Of a stretch of 28,670 nucleotides of DNA, positions 5,909 to 13,340 are shown in pieces (the first letter of the stretch is position 1; every line of letters starts with the position of its first letter). Made by a program: the position numbers and the translations under genes. The notes under the pieces were generated by a model, which was not told the origin of the DNA, searched no databases, and was given only the letters and a program-made list of their open reading frames with translations. Origin of the DNA: Treponema sp. (GTDB lineage Bacteria > Spirochaetota > Spirochaetia > Treponematales > Treponemataceae); the NCBI GenBank assembly GCA_016294105.1, contig JAEDCN010000032.1:1-28670 (forward strand), given 5' to 3'.

Positions 5909-8443
5909 TTATGAACTACAGCTTTCACACTCTTCCACTTCCAAGGACTTGGAGCGGACATAATACACGGTTTTTACCCCGCTTTCCCAGGCCAAAAGAT
6001 ACAAGTCCAGCACCTGTCGCATGGTAAACTCGTTGGTAATGTACAGGTTCATGCTCTGGGCTTGGTCAATATGGCGCTGACGAACACCGCAGGAACGGAT
6101 TGACCACTTTTGGTCAATTTCGTGGGCATTCTTGTAGTACCACCAGGTGTCAGGAGAAAGATCGGGGGCAGTACGAGTCAGCATATAGCCTTTCTTTTCC
6201 TCCAGGAACCAGCGCTTCATTACTGGGTCAATGCCAGGAGTGGTGCTAGAAAGAATACTGGTAGAAGAAGTGGGGGCAATGGCTAGCAAATAGCTATTTC
6301 TCATTCCCTGAGTATGCACCTTCTTTGCCAAGTCCTTCCATTCTGGGGAGTTATAGCCTCGCTTTGCAAAGTACACGCCAGTATCCCAGTCGGAGCCAGC
6401 AAAGTGAGCATAGCTTCCCTTTTCTGCTGCAATATCGGAGCTAGCTTCAATGGCGGCATAGTTGATGGTTTCAAATACCTGGTCAGCAAAATCAAGATGC
6501 TCCTGACTTTCCCACTTGATAAAATTCTTTGCCAAAAGATGGTGCCAACCACTGGCTCCCAATCCCACAGCACGGTAGGACTGGCTCATAAGCTGGGCAT
6601 AGGGCAAGGGGAAGAAGTTCAAGTCAATGACGTTGTCCAAGGCTCGGATGGCAGTCTTTACCACGCTGGACAAATAAGCCTTATCCTTTACCGGCAAATG
6701 TCCCAAGCTCAAGGAAGCCAGGTTACAAACGACAAAGTCTCCTGGCTTTGTCTTTGTCACTACAATTTGCTCCCCATCCTCAGTTTCGATGGTGGTGGAA
6801 AGATGGGTTACTTCCTTCATGTTCTGGGCAATCTCGGTGCACAGGTTTGAACAGTAAATCATTCCTGCATGAGGATTTGGATTAGCCCTGTTTACAATAT
6901 CTCGGTTAAAGGCAAAGGGAGTTCCTGTTTCTACTGCCGACTTCAAAATCAGGCGAACCACGTCTTTGAGTAGCACCGCCCGCTTAGAAATGCGATTGTC
7001 GTGGACACAATCCCAGTACCGCTTCTCCCATTCCTCTCCCCAAGAATCCTCAAGATGGTAGCCCTTGATATTAAACACCTCGTGGGGACACATCAAGTAC
7101 CAATCTTGATTCAAATCCTCCTTGGCCATCTTCCAGAACAGGTCGGGATAGCAGATGCCAGGGAAAACATCGTGAGCCTTCATTCGGTCGTCACCGTTGT
7201 TGGTACGAAGGGCCAAAAAGTCCAGCAAGTCCTTGTGCCACACGTCAAGATACACGGCTACAGCACCAGTGCGCACACCCAGCTGATCCACCGCCACTGC
7301 AGTGTCATTTACCAAGCGAATCCAGCGAATAATGCCGCCAGCAGCACCTTCAAAGCCACGGATAGAAGAGCCAGTGGAACGAACCTTACCAAAGTACATT
7401 CCCATACCGCCACCAAACTTAGACACCTTGGCAAAGTTGTCAATGGAGCGGTAGATGCCATCAAGACTATCAGGCACCACATCGATAAAGCAGGAGGAAA
7501 GCTGATGATAGGGCTTTCGGGCATTAGCCAAGGTGGGAGTAGCCATGGTAACTTCCATCTTGGAAAGCATATCGTAAAATCGTTTTACCCAGCCAAGACG
7601 ATCCTGTTTTTCGTTCATGGCAAGATGAAGAGAAATCCCCAAGAACATTTCCTGTGGAGTTTCCATGGGAATGTGCTTGCGGGTGCGAATAACGTATCGC
7701 TTCAAAAGCAAATCCAAGGCGGAGAAGGTTAACAGATAATCACGATCCTGCTGGATAAAGCCTTCTACCTCTAGGATTTCTGCCTTGGAATAGGAGTGCA
7801 GGATGTAGTCTCCGTACAAGCCCTCTGCCACCAAGTATTCCATCTTTTCATAAAAGCTGTGGATTCCCAGCTGTGCTGTATCTTTTTTCAGCTTTTCTTG
7901 GAAGGAATGGTTCAAAAGGCGGCCAGCAATAAACTCCCACTTGGGAGCTTCGGGACTGACGAGTTCTGATGCAGCCCGCACCAAGGCAGACAGCTGTTCT
8001 GTTCGTCCCATATCTTCCTTGGAAAAGGAAATAAATTTTGCCTTCAAAATATGGAGGGCATACACTTCTTCTTGATAGGTCTTTTGGATAGAAGCCAACA
8101 CCTTGTCTAGGCCACCGTCGCACCCTTCCTCATCAGCATGAATCAGAGAAATCAATTCTCGACGAGCTACACGGTATTCATACCGCTTCTGGCGGAACAA
8201 GATGTATCGCTTTCCTTCCTCAAAAAAGCCTGATTCCATGAGGCTTTGCTCAACTAGGTCTTGAATCCGCTCAACAGATTTTACCGCCTCTGTTTCTAGC
8301 TTTTGCTCCACAAGGGCAAGAAGATTCTCTAGGGTTTGGCGGGTCACCTCCCGTCCAGTGCTGCCAAAGGCCTTTGCAATGGCGTTTTTTATCTTTTGGC
8401 CATCGTAGGCCTCTGAATTTCCAGTTCGTTTAATAATTTCCAT
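5909..8443 (-). CDS. nrdA: Class I ribonucleoside-diphosphate reductase, alpha subunit
   Basis: This 844-residue catalytic chain makes deoxyribonucleotides from NDPs. Residues 1-~90 form an ATP-cone allosteric domain (MEIIKRTGNSEAYDGQKIKN). The active-site parts are visible: the first redox cysteine in QLSSCFID, NLCTE (Asn-Cys-Glu radical site) in CSNLCTEIAQN, the second redox cysteine in VVCNLASLSLG, and PTSSTSILSSTTPGIDP for phosphate/substrate contact. The radical-transfer tyrosine pair is in KTVYYVRSKS and the mobile thiol pair is in the C-terminal ECESCSS. The full set makes it look functional. The radical-generating beta subunit (NrdB) is not adjacent on either side in this window, which is unusual. 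No NrdR box was recognised upstream. Confidence 0.95.
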   Translation of the reverse strand: MEIIKRTGNSEAYDGQKIKNAIAKAFGSTGREVTRQTLENLLALVEQKLETEAVKSVERIQDLVEQSLMESGFFEEGKRYILFRQKRYEYRVARRELISLIHADEEGCDGGLDKVLASIQKTYQEEVYALHILKAKFISFSKEDMGRTEQLSALVRAASELVSPEAPKWEFIAGRLLNHSFQEKLKKDTAQLGIHSFYEKMEYLVAEGLYGDYILHSYSKAEILEVEGFIQQDRDYLLTFSALDLLLKRYVIRTRKHIPMETPQEMFLGISLHLAMNEKQDRLGWVKRFYDMLSKMEVTMATPTLANARKPYHQLSSCFIDVVPDSLDGIYRSIDNFAKVSKFGGGMGMYFGKVRSTGSSIRGFEGAAGGIIRWIRLVNDTAVAVDQLGVRTGAVAVYLDVWHKDLLDFLALRTNNGDDRMKAHDVFPGICYPDLFWKMAKEDLNQDWYLMCPHEVFNIKGYHLEDSWGEEWEKRYWDCVHDNRISKRAVLLKDVVRLILKSAVETGTPFAFNRDIVNRANPNPHAGMIYCSNLCTEIAQNMKEVTHLSTTIETEDGEQIVVTKTKPGDFVVCNLASLSLGHLPVKDKAYLSSVVKTAIRALDNVIDLNFFPLPYAQLMSQSYRAVGLGASGWHHLLAKNFIKWESQEHLDFADQVFETINYAAIEASSDIAAEKGSYAHFAGSDWDTGVYFAKRGYNSPEWKDLAKKVHTQGMRNSYLLAIAPTSSTSILSSTTPGIDPVMKRWFLEEKKGYMLTRTAPDLSPDTWWYYKNAHEIDQKWSIRSCGVRQRHIDQAQSMNLYITNEFTMRQVLDLYLLAWESGVKTVYYVRSKSLEVEECESCSS

Positions 8444-8584
8444 AGCTTAAAGAGTACCGCAAAGGTGCTAATTCTGCAAGAGAGAGGGTAACCTTTTAGG
8501 CTTATCAACTGTACTCATTTCCAAGTCCAAGAAACTGTTCAACTATGTAGTTAAACCTCAACGAGACTTGAAAAAAATGTATTT

Positions 8585-9106
8585 ATAAGTGCAGCTAATT
8601 TTAAATATCCAACAGTAAAATTAAATGATTTAAAGATGTTAGATGTACAATCAATAACAGAAGATGATTGTATTCTATTCATGTGGACTACAGGCCCACA
8701 AATGTCAAATTCTATAGAATTAGGTGAGGCTTGGGGGTTTGAATATAAGACTGTTGCTTTTGTTTGGGATAAGCAAGTACATAATCCAGGTCGCTATACT
8801 TTGTCACAAACAGAATTTGTTTTAGCCTTCAAAAAAGGAAAGTTTCCAACCCCACGAGGTGCAAGAAATGTTCGTCAATTAGTATCGGTTCATAGAGGAG
8901 AACATAGCGAGAAACCAGAAATAGTAATTGATGGTATTACTAAAATGTTTCCAGAACAAAACAAGATAGAACTTTTCGCAAGAAGAAATTATTTTGGTTG
9001 GGATAATTGGGGATTAGAAATACCTGACGAAAAGATTGAAATTTTATCACAAGCAGATATTGAGGCTGAACAAAATTTATTTTCATTGCAATTAGTAAAT
9101 GCTTAA
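8585..9106 (+). pseudogene. MT-A70-family adenine methyltransferase, 5'-truncated
   Basis: An open frame from about 8555 becomes homologous-looking at SAANFKYPTVKLNDLKMLDV. It continues with EDDCILFMWTTGPQMSNSIE, WGFEYKTVAFVWDKQ, YTLSQTEFVLAFKKGK, REEHS-like RGEHSEKPEIVID and KIELFARRNYFGWDNWGLEI. This is the order of motifs in prokaryotic MT-A70 DNA N6-adenine methyltransferases. The N-terminal strand with the catalytic DPPW motif, normally ~30 residues upstream of 'YPTM', is missing, and nothing resembling it occurs in the preceding bases. An ATG at 8636 exists but starts even later. The gene is AT-rich compared with its neighbours, as expected for phage or mobile DNA. It is probably inactive. 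Confidence 0.8.
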
Positions 9107-9194
9107 AAAATAGCACCCCAATGCGGGCATCCACATAACAAGATTTGCCCCTTCATGGAGCCCCACTCAGATTTTTCCAAAATATTCCTTGTTT

Positions 9195-9210
9195 TGTTGG
9201 AATTCCAACA
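9195..9210. promoter_or_regulatory. 16-bp perfect palindrome upstream of the ferredoxin-hcp promoter
   Basis: TGTTGGAATTCCAACA is a perfect palindrome ending 3 bp before the -35 box at 9214. Its centre is about 46 bp upstream of the predicted start point, where an activator would sit. HcpR, NsrR and related regulators control hcp genes in other bacteria, but I cannot match this word to one of their published motifs. Confidence 0.55.
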
Positions 9211-9213
9211 GAA

Positions 9214-9242
9214 TTGCTTTTCTAGCTGTTGTACCATATACT
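9214..9242 (+). promoter_or_regulatory. Promoter of the ferredoxin-hcp operon
   Basis: TTGCTT (9214-9219), a 17-bp spacer and TATACT (9237-9242). The predicted start is near 9249, giving a leader of about 40 nt before the ATG at 9289. Confidence 0.65.
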
Positions 9243-9288
9243 TACAGTAAAGGAAGGTTTTCCCACAAAAAACAACAGGAGATTTTTT

Positions 9289-10074
9289 ATGGTTAGACAG
9301 ATTATCAAGATAGATGAAGAAAAATGTACTGGCTGCGGTCTTTGTGTTACCGCCTGCCATGAAGGAGCCATTGCCATGGTAAACGGCAAGGCAAAGCTCA
9401 TTCGAGACGACTACTGTGACGGCTTGGGAAATTGCCTTCCTGCCTGCCCCACAGGAGCCATTACCTTTGAACAGCGGGAAGCCCTGCCCTACGATGAAGC
9501 TGCTGTTATGGCAAATATGGCAGCAAATCAAGCTCAAGCCAACCTGGCTCAAGCCCAGCAAGCAGAAGCTGCAAAGCTTACCATTGCAAAGCCAGTACAT
9601 GCTGGTCACGGTTGTGCCTGCCCTGGCTCCAAGATGGCAAGTATTTCCCGCCCAGCCACAACTTCCCCAGAACCTGGTGCAACAAGCTCAGCCACCAGCT
9701 CTGTACCAGTAAGCCAGCTGCGTCAGTGGCCAGTGCAAATCAAGCTGGTTCCAGTCAATGCCCCCTACTTTGAAGGAGCAAACCTTTTGATTGCAGCTGA
9801 CTGCTGTGCCTTTGCCTATGGCAACTTCCATCAGGAGTTTATCCGCAACAGAATCACCTTGGTGGGCTGCCCTAAGCTAGATGATGTGGACTACACAGAA
9901 AAGCTTACTGCCATCCTTACCCACAACAACATCAAGAGTCTCACCATCACCCGCATGGAGGTTCCCTGTTGTGGTGGCATAGAGCATGCCGCAAAACGAG
10001 CCCTGCAAGCCAGTGGCAAGTTCATTCCTTGGCAGGTGGTTACCATTTCCACCGACGGAAGAATTGTAGAGTAA
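9289..10074 (+). CDS. 4Fe-4S ferredoxin-domain protein, probable electron donor for Hcp
   Basis: This 261-residue protein starts at 9289, with AGGAG upstream. Residues ~13-60 hold a two-cluster bacterial ferredoxin fold: CTGCGLCVTACHEGAI, then CDGLGNCLPACPTGAI. An alanine/glutamine-rich linker follows (QAQANLAQAQQAEAAK), then a segment with CACPGS. The C-terminal domain has CCAF, VGCPKLDD and VPCCGGIEH, possibly another metal site. Proteins of this build occur directly upstream of hybrid-cluster protein genes in many anaerobes and are taken to supply its electrons. The hcp ATG lies 79 nt downstream on the same strand, so one operon is likely. The linker suggests a fusion or flexible tether. 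Confidence 0.85.
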   Translation: MVRQIIKIDEEKCTGCGLCVTACHEGAIAMVNGKAKLIRDDYCDGLGNCLPACPTGAITFEQREALPYDEAAVMANMAANQAQANLAQAQQAEAAKLTIAKPVHAGHGCACPGSKMASISRPATTSPEPGATSSATSSVPVSQLRQWPVQIKLVPVNAPYFEGANLLIAADCCAFAYGNFHQEFIRNRITLVGCPKLDDVDYTEKLTAILTHNNIKSLTITRMEVPCCGGIEHAAKRALQASGKFIPWQVVTISTDGRIVE

Positions 10075-10153
10075 TCTTTGCAGAATGACTTTTATCTGGC
10101 AGAGCCAGCAAAGGTCAATTCCAAACTATAAACCGAATTTGAAGGAGCATACT

Positions 10154-11731
10154 ATGTTTTGTTTTCAGTGTGAGCAGACTGCTGGCGGAAAGGGCTGTGC
10201 AGGAAGTGTGGGAGTTTGCGGAAAGAAGGAAGAATCCGCTAACTTGCAGGACAAGATTACCGGAGCCTTGGTAAACCTATCTCGGGTTGCCCTCAAGAAG
10301 CCCGATGCCGTCACCGAAAAGACTGACTGGCTGATGCTGGAGGGACTGTTCACCACCGTTACCAACGTGAGCTTTAATCCAGAAACTGAAAAGGCCCTTA
10401 TCGAAAAGATTCATCAGGAAACCCTTCGCTTGGCAGACGGCTGTAGCTGCGGTACCACTCCTGACTACGACTTAGAAACCCTGTGGAAGGCAGACAATGA
10501 GGACATCCGCTCCCTCAAGTCCCTGATTCTCTTTGGACTTCGCGGCATGGCAGCCTATGCCTACCACGCCGCTGTCCTTGGCTATACCGATCAGCGCGTT
10601 TCACAGTGCTTCTACCAGGCATTGGTAGCCATGGCCGACAAGAACACCATGGAGGATCTTCTGCCCATGTGCATGAAGGTGGGCGAGGTCAACTTCATCT
10701 GCATGGAGCTGTTGGATAAGGCCAACTGCGAGACCTACGGCACCCCCGTCCCCACCGAGGTGAGCCTCACCGTGGAAAAGGGACCCTTCATCGTCATCAG
10801 CGGCCACGACCTCTACGACCTGAAGAAGCTCCTGGAGCAGACCGAAGGAAAGGGCGTTAACGTGTACACCCACGGCGAAATGCTCCCCGGCCACGGCTAT
10901 CCTGAGCTGAAGAAGTATCCCCACCTGAAGGGCAACTTCGGCACCGCCTGGCAGAACCAGCAGAAGGAATTTGACAACATTCCTGCTCCCGTGCTGTTTA
11001 CCACCAACTGTATCATGCCCACCCGCCCCAGCTATCACGACCGTGTTTTTACCACAGAGGTTGTTTCCTATCCTGGCTTGGTTCACATCGGTGAAGACAA
11101 GGACTTTACCCCTGTTATCAACAAGGCACTGGAGCTGGGAGGCTACAAGGAAGATACCCAATTTACTGGAATCAACGGCGGCACAAAGGTAATGACTGGA
11201 TTTGGTCACGGCACCGTACTTTCCGTAGCCGACAAGGTAGTAGAAGGAGTAAAATCTGGAGCCATCAAGCACATCTTCTTGGTAGGTGGCTGTGACGGTG
11301 CCAAGCCTGGACGCAACTACTTTACCGACTTTGTAAAACAGGCTCCTGCCGACACCATGATTCTCACCTTGGCTTGTGGAAAATACCGCTTCAACGACTT
11401 GGATATTGGCTCTATTGCTGGTATTCCACGTATTCTTGATATGGGTCAGTGTAACGATGCCTACGGTGCCATCAAGGTTGCCTTGGCTCTGTCAGAAGTT
11501 TTCCAGTGCAGTGTAAACGACCTGCCCCTGTCCTTGGTATTGTCTTGGTACGAGCAGAAGGCTGCATGTATCCTCCTAACATTGCTGCACTTGGGAATCA
11601 AGAACATCCTTCTTGGTCCCAGCCTGCCAGCCTTCATTTCTCCCAATATCTTGAACTTCTTGGTAGAAAACTTTAACATCGGCCCCACCACCACCGTGGA
11701 AGCCGACATGGCAAAGCTTTTGAACAAATAA
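10154..11731 (+). CDS. hcp: Hybrid-cluster protein (hydroxylamine/NO reductase)
   Basis: This 525-residue protein has its ATG at 10154 with AAGGAG 6 nt upstream; the in-frame codons from 10085 are leader. The N-terminus has the proximal-cluster cysteines in MFCFQCEQTAGGKGCAG and VGVCGK. Hybrid 4Fe-2S-2O cluster ligands are visible in order: the His of SGHDLYD, the Glu of THGEMLPGHGYPEL, and the Cys of FTTNCIMP, VGGCDGAKPGR, LACGKYRFND and MGQCNDAYGA. The final Glu/Lys site is in SWYEQKA. The enzyme reduces hydroxylamine in vitro and is linked to nitric-oxide detoxification in anaerobes. Codon use becomes strongly G/C-ending between about 10430 and 11040 and returns to AT-richer use afterwards. 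A strong terminator follows. Confidence 0.97.
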   Translation: MFCFQCEQTAGGKGCAGSVGVCGKKEESANLQDKITGALVNLSRVALKKPDAVTEKTDWLMLEGLFTTVTNVSFNPETEKALIEKIHQETLRLADGCSCGTTPDYDLETLWKADNEDIRSLKSLILFGLRGMAAYAYHAAVLGYTDQRVSQCFYQALVAMADKNTMEDLLPMCMKVGEVNFICMELLDKANCETYGTPVPTEVSLTVEKGPFIVISGHDLYDLKKLLEQTEGKGVNVYTHGEMLPGHGYPELKKYPHLKGNFGTAWQNQQKEFDNIPAPVLFTTNCIMPTRPSYHDRVFTTEVVSYPGLVHIGEDKDFTPVINKALELGGYKEDTQFTGINGGTKVMTGFGHGTVLSVADKVVEGVKSGAIKHIFLVGGCDGAKPGRNYFTDFVKQAPADTMILTLACGKYRFNDLDIGSIAGIPRILDMGQCNDAYGAIKVALALSEVFQCSVNDLPLSLVLSWYEQKAACILLTLLHLGIKNILLGPSLPAFISPNILNFLVENFNIGPTTTVEADMAKLLNK

Positions 11732-11802
11732 CGAAAGCGTTTGGAATCCTTTCAATTTCAAAAGTTACAGTTATAAAATGTCAATGATAAAGTCATTCAT
11801 AG

Positions 11803-11839
11803 GCTGTCTGGAAGGTATTTATCCAGACAGCTTTTTTTT
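11803..11839 (+). terminator. Rho-independent terminator after hcp
   Basis: GCTGTCTGGA (11803-11812) pairs perfectly with TCCAGACAGC (11822-11831), followed by eight T. It separates the hcp operon from ccdA. Confidence 0.92.
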
Positions 11840-11880
11840 GTATATTTTAAGAATATACAATCACACGAAGGAGCCTATCT

Positions 11881-12561
11881 GTGGAATTTTTCATCGCATT
11901 TTTGGAAGGAATCATCACCTTCATCTCCCCCTGTCTGCTTCCCATGCTACCCATCTACCTATCCTACTTTGCAGGCAATGATACCGCTGCTCAGGAGGGC
12001 AAGACCTCATCAGGAAAAACCCTCCGCAATGCCTTGGGCTTTGTGTTGGGCTTTACCCTTGTCTTTGTGCTTATGGGAGCCTTGGCAGGAACCCTTGGTG
12101 GCCTCTTGCGCCGTCACCAAACCATAGTGAATCTTGTTACTGGTGCCATCGTGGTATTTTTTGGCTTAAATTTCTTAGGTATGCTGAAAATAAATCTTTT
12201 TAAGGGACGATCCAATTCTATGGCTGGCCGTGAGTTGGGATTTTTTTCCGCCATGGTCTTTGGCATGGTATTTTCCATCGGCTGGACTCCCTGCGTGGGA
12301 GCCTTCCTAGGCTCAGCCCTTATGCTGGCTTCCCAACAAGGTCATGCCCTCACTGGTGTGCTGATGCTGCTGTGCTATTCAGCTGGACTTGGCATTCCCT
12401 TTGTGGCCAGTGCCCTGTTGATAGACAGTCTCAAGTCAGCCTTTAACTTCATCAAACGGCACTATACCATCATCAACCGCATTTGTGGTATACTCTTAAT
12501 ACTCATGGGTATCCTGATGATGACAGGATTAATGAACCAATTTCTTGCCCTACTGAGTTAA
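11881..12561 (+). CDS. ccdA: CcdA-family thiol-disulfide transporter (cytochrome c biogenesis type)
   Basis: This 226-residue inner-membrane protein starts with GTG at 11881, with AAGGAG about 8 nt upstream. It has about six hydrophobic segments. The paired redox cysteines sit in the two inverted halves: ISPCLLPMLPIYLSYFAG in the first and GWTPCVGAFLG in the second, as in CcdA and the DsbD beta domain. It passes electrons from cytoplasmic thioredoxin across the membrane to an extracytoplasmic thioredoxin-like protein. The WCPPC protein encoded 90 bp downstream is the obvious partner. A long palindrome covers its stop codon. Confidence 0.93.
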   Translation: MEFFIAFLEGIITFISPCLLPMLPIYLSYFAGNDTAAQEGKTSSGKTLRNALGFVLGFTLVFVLMGALAGTLGGLLRRHQTIVNLVTGAIVVFFGLNFLGMLKINLFKGRSNSMAGRELGFFSAMVFGMVFSIGWTPCVGAFLGSALMLASQQGHALTGVLMLLCYSAGLGIPFVASALLIDSLKSAFNFIKRHYTIINRICGILLILMGILMMTGLMNQFLALLS

Positions 12562-12581
12562 AAGGCAAGCTTGCCTTTTAA
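12558..12581. repeat. 24-bp perfect palindrome over the ccdA stop codon
   Basis: The centre is GGCAAGCTTGCC, flanked on each side by T/A runs, with perfect symmetry from 12558 to 12581. It includes the ccdA TAA. As RNA it would form a strong stem with a tight loop between ccdA and the tlpA-like gene. It may act as an attenuator, an RNA-stability element or a protein site. Confidence 0.7.
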
Positions 12582-12651
12582 ATTAAAGGGCAAGCCTGCA
12601 CTGCTGAGCTAGACTGCAAGGTAGGAATTCTTTACAAGGAGTTTATTAAAT

Positions 12652-13260
12652 ATGAAAAAGCAAACAAAGGTAGCCATTATTGCAGGCTCAATTTTAGTAG
12701 TAGTGGGAGCAGCAGCGGTACTCTACGAAAAGCTGGTTCAAGGCTTTGCCCCTCAAACCATGGTAGTTACCGAAGAGGCTGGTAACGTCAGTCCCGCCCA
12801 AGGCAGTTCCAGTCAGGAAAACCAGACAGAAGCCCCTACCATTCAGGCACCCAACGTTACCATCTTGGATGCGTCGGGCAAAGAGGTGCAACTCCAGTCC
12901 TTGGTGGGCAAACCCATCATCCTGAACTTTTGGGCCAGCTGGTGCCCGCCCTGCAAGGCCGAGATGCCAGACTTTGAGGCGGCCTACAAGGAGCACGGCG
13001 ACACCATCCAGTTCATGATGGTGAACATGACTGACGGCGGAAGAGAAACCATTGCCACTGCAGAAAAATACATTGCCAGCCAGGGCTACAGCTTCCCTGT
13101 ATACTTTGACACAAAGCAGGAAGCCGCCATTGAATACGGTGTCAGTGCCATCCCCACCACCTACTTTATCAATGCCCAAGGCCACATCATTGCCTATGCC
13201 GCTGGAGCCATTACCGCTCAGCACCTAGAACAGGGCATTTCCATGATGCAAGCTAACTAA
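12652..13260 (+). CDS. TlpA/ResA-like membrane-anchored thioredoxin
   Basis: This 202-residue protein begins MKKQTKVAIIAGSILVVVGA, an N-terminal membrane anchor without a lipobox. A Ser/Gln/Glu-rich linker (to about residue 65) leads to a thioredoxin fold: FWASWCPPCKAEMPDFE with the CPPC active site, and the cis-proline in SAIPTTYFIN. The WCPPC motif and the insert before it are typical of ResA/TlpA reductants. It should face the outside and receive electrons from the CcdA encoded upstream, then reduce disulfides in exported proteins. The ATG at 12652 has an AAGGAG site. The stretch 12850-13060 is more GC-rich than the gene's start. Confidence 0.9.
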   Translation: MKKQTKVAIIAGSILVVVGAAAVLYEKLVQGFAPQTMVVTEEAGNVSPAQGSSSQENQTEAPTIQAPNVTILDASGKEVQLQSLVGKPIILNFWASWCPPCKAEMPDFEAAYKEHGDTIQFMMVNMTDGGRETIATAEKYIASQGYSFPVYFDTKQEAAIEYGVSAIPTTYFINAQGHIIAYAAGAITAQHLEQGISMMQAN

Positions 13261-13281
13261 ACAAAAAACTACATAAAAAAG

Positions 13282-13319
13282 CCCCTAAAATCGAACCCAA
13301 GTTCAATTTTAGGGGTTTA
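13282..13319. terminator. Bidirectional terminator between convergent genes
   Basis: CCCCTAAAAT (13282-13291) pairs with ATTTTAGGGG (13306-13315), extended inward by GAAC/GTTC with a CCAA loop. A-runs to the left and T to the right allow it to stop transcripts both from the tlpA-like gene and from the leftward signalling gene. Confidence 0.85.
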
Positions 13320-13340
13320 TTGTAATGAAAAATCCAGCTT

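Noticed and set aside
7001..7732. 243-codon plus-strand ORF antisense to nrdA
   Set aside because: It is a shadow of the nrdA frame; the minus-strand protein carries all catalytic motifs, and the antisense frame has no plausible start site or recognisable domain.
10601..11272. 223-codon minus-strand ORF inside hcp
   Set aside because: It is an antisense shadow produced by the G/C-ending codon bias of hcp; low-complexity V/G/L/H sequence with no family resemblance.
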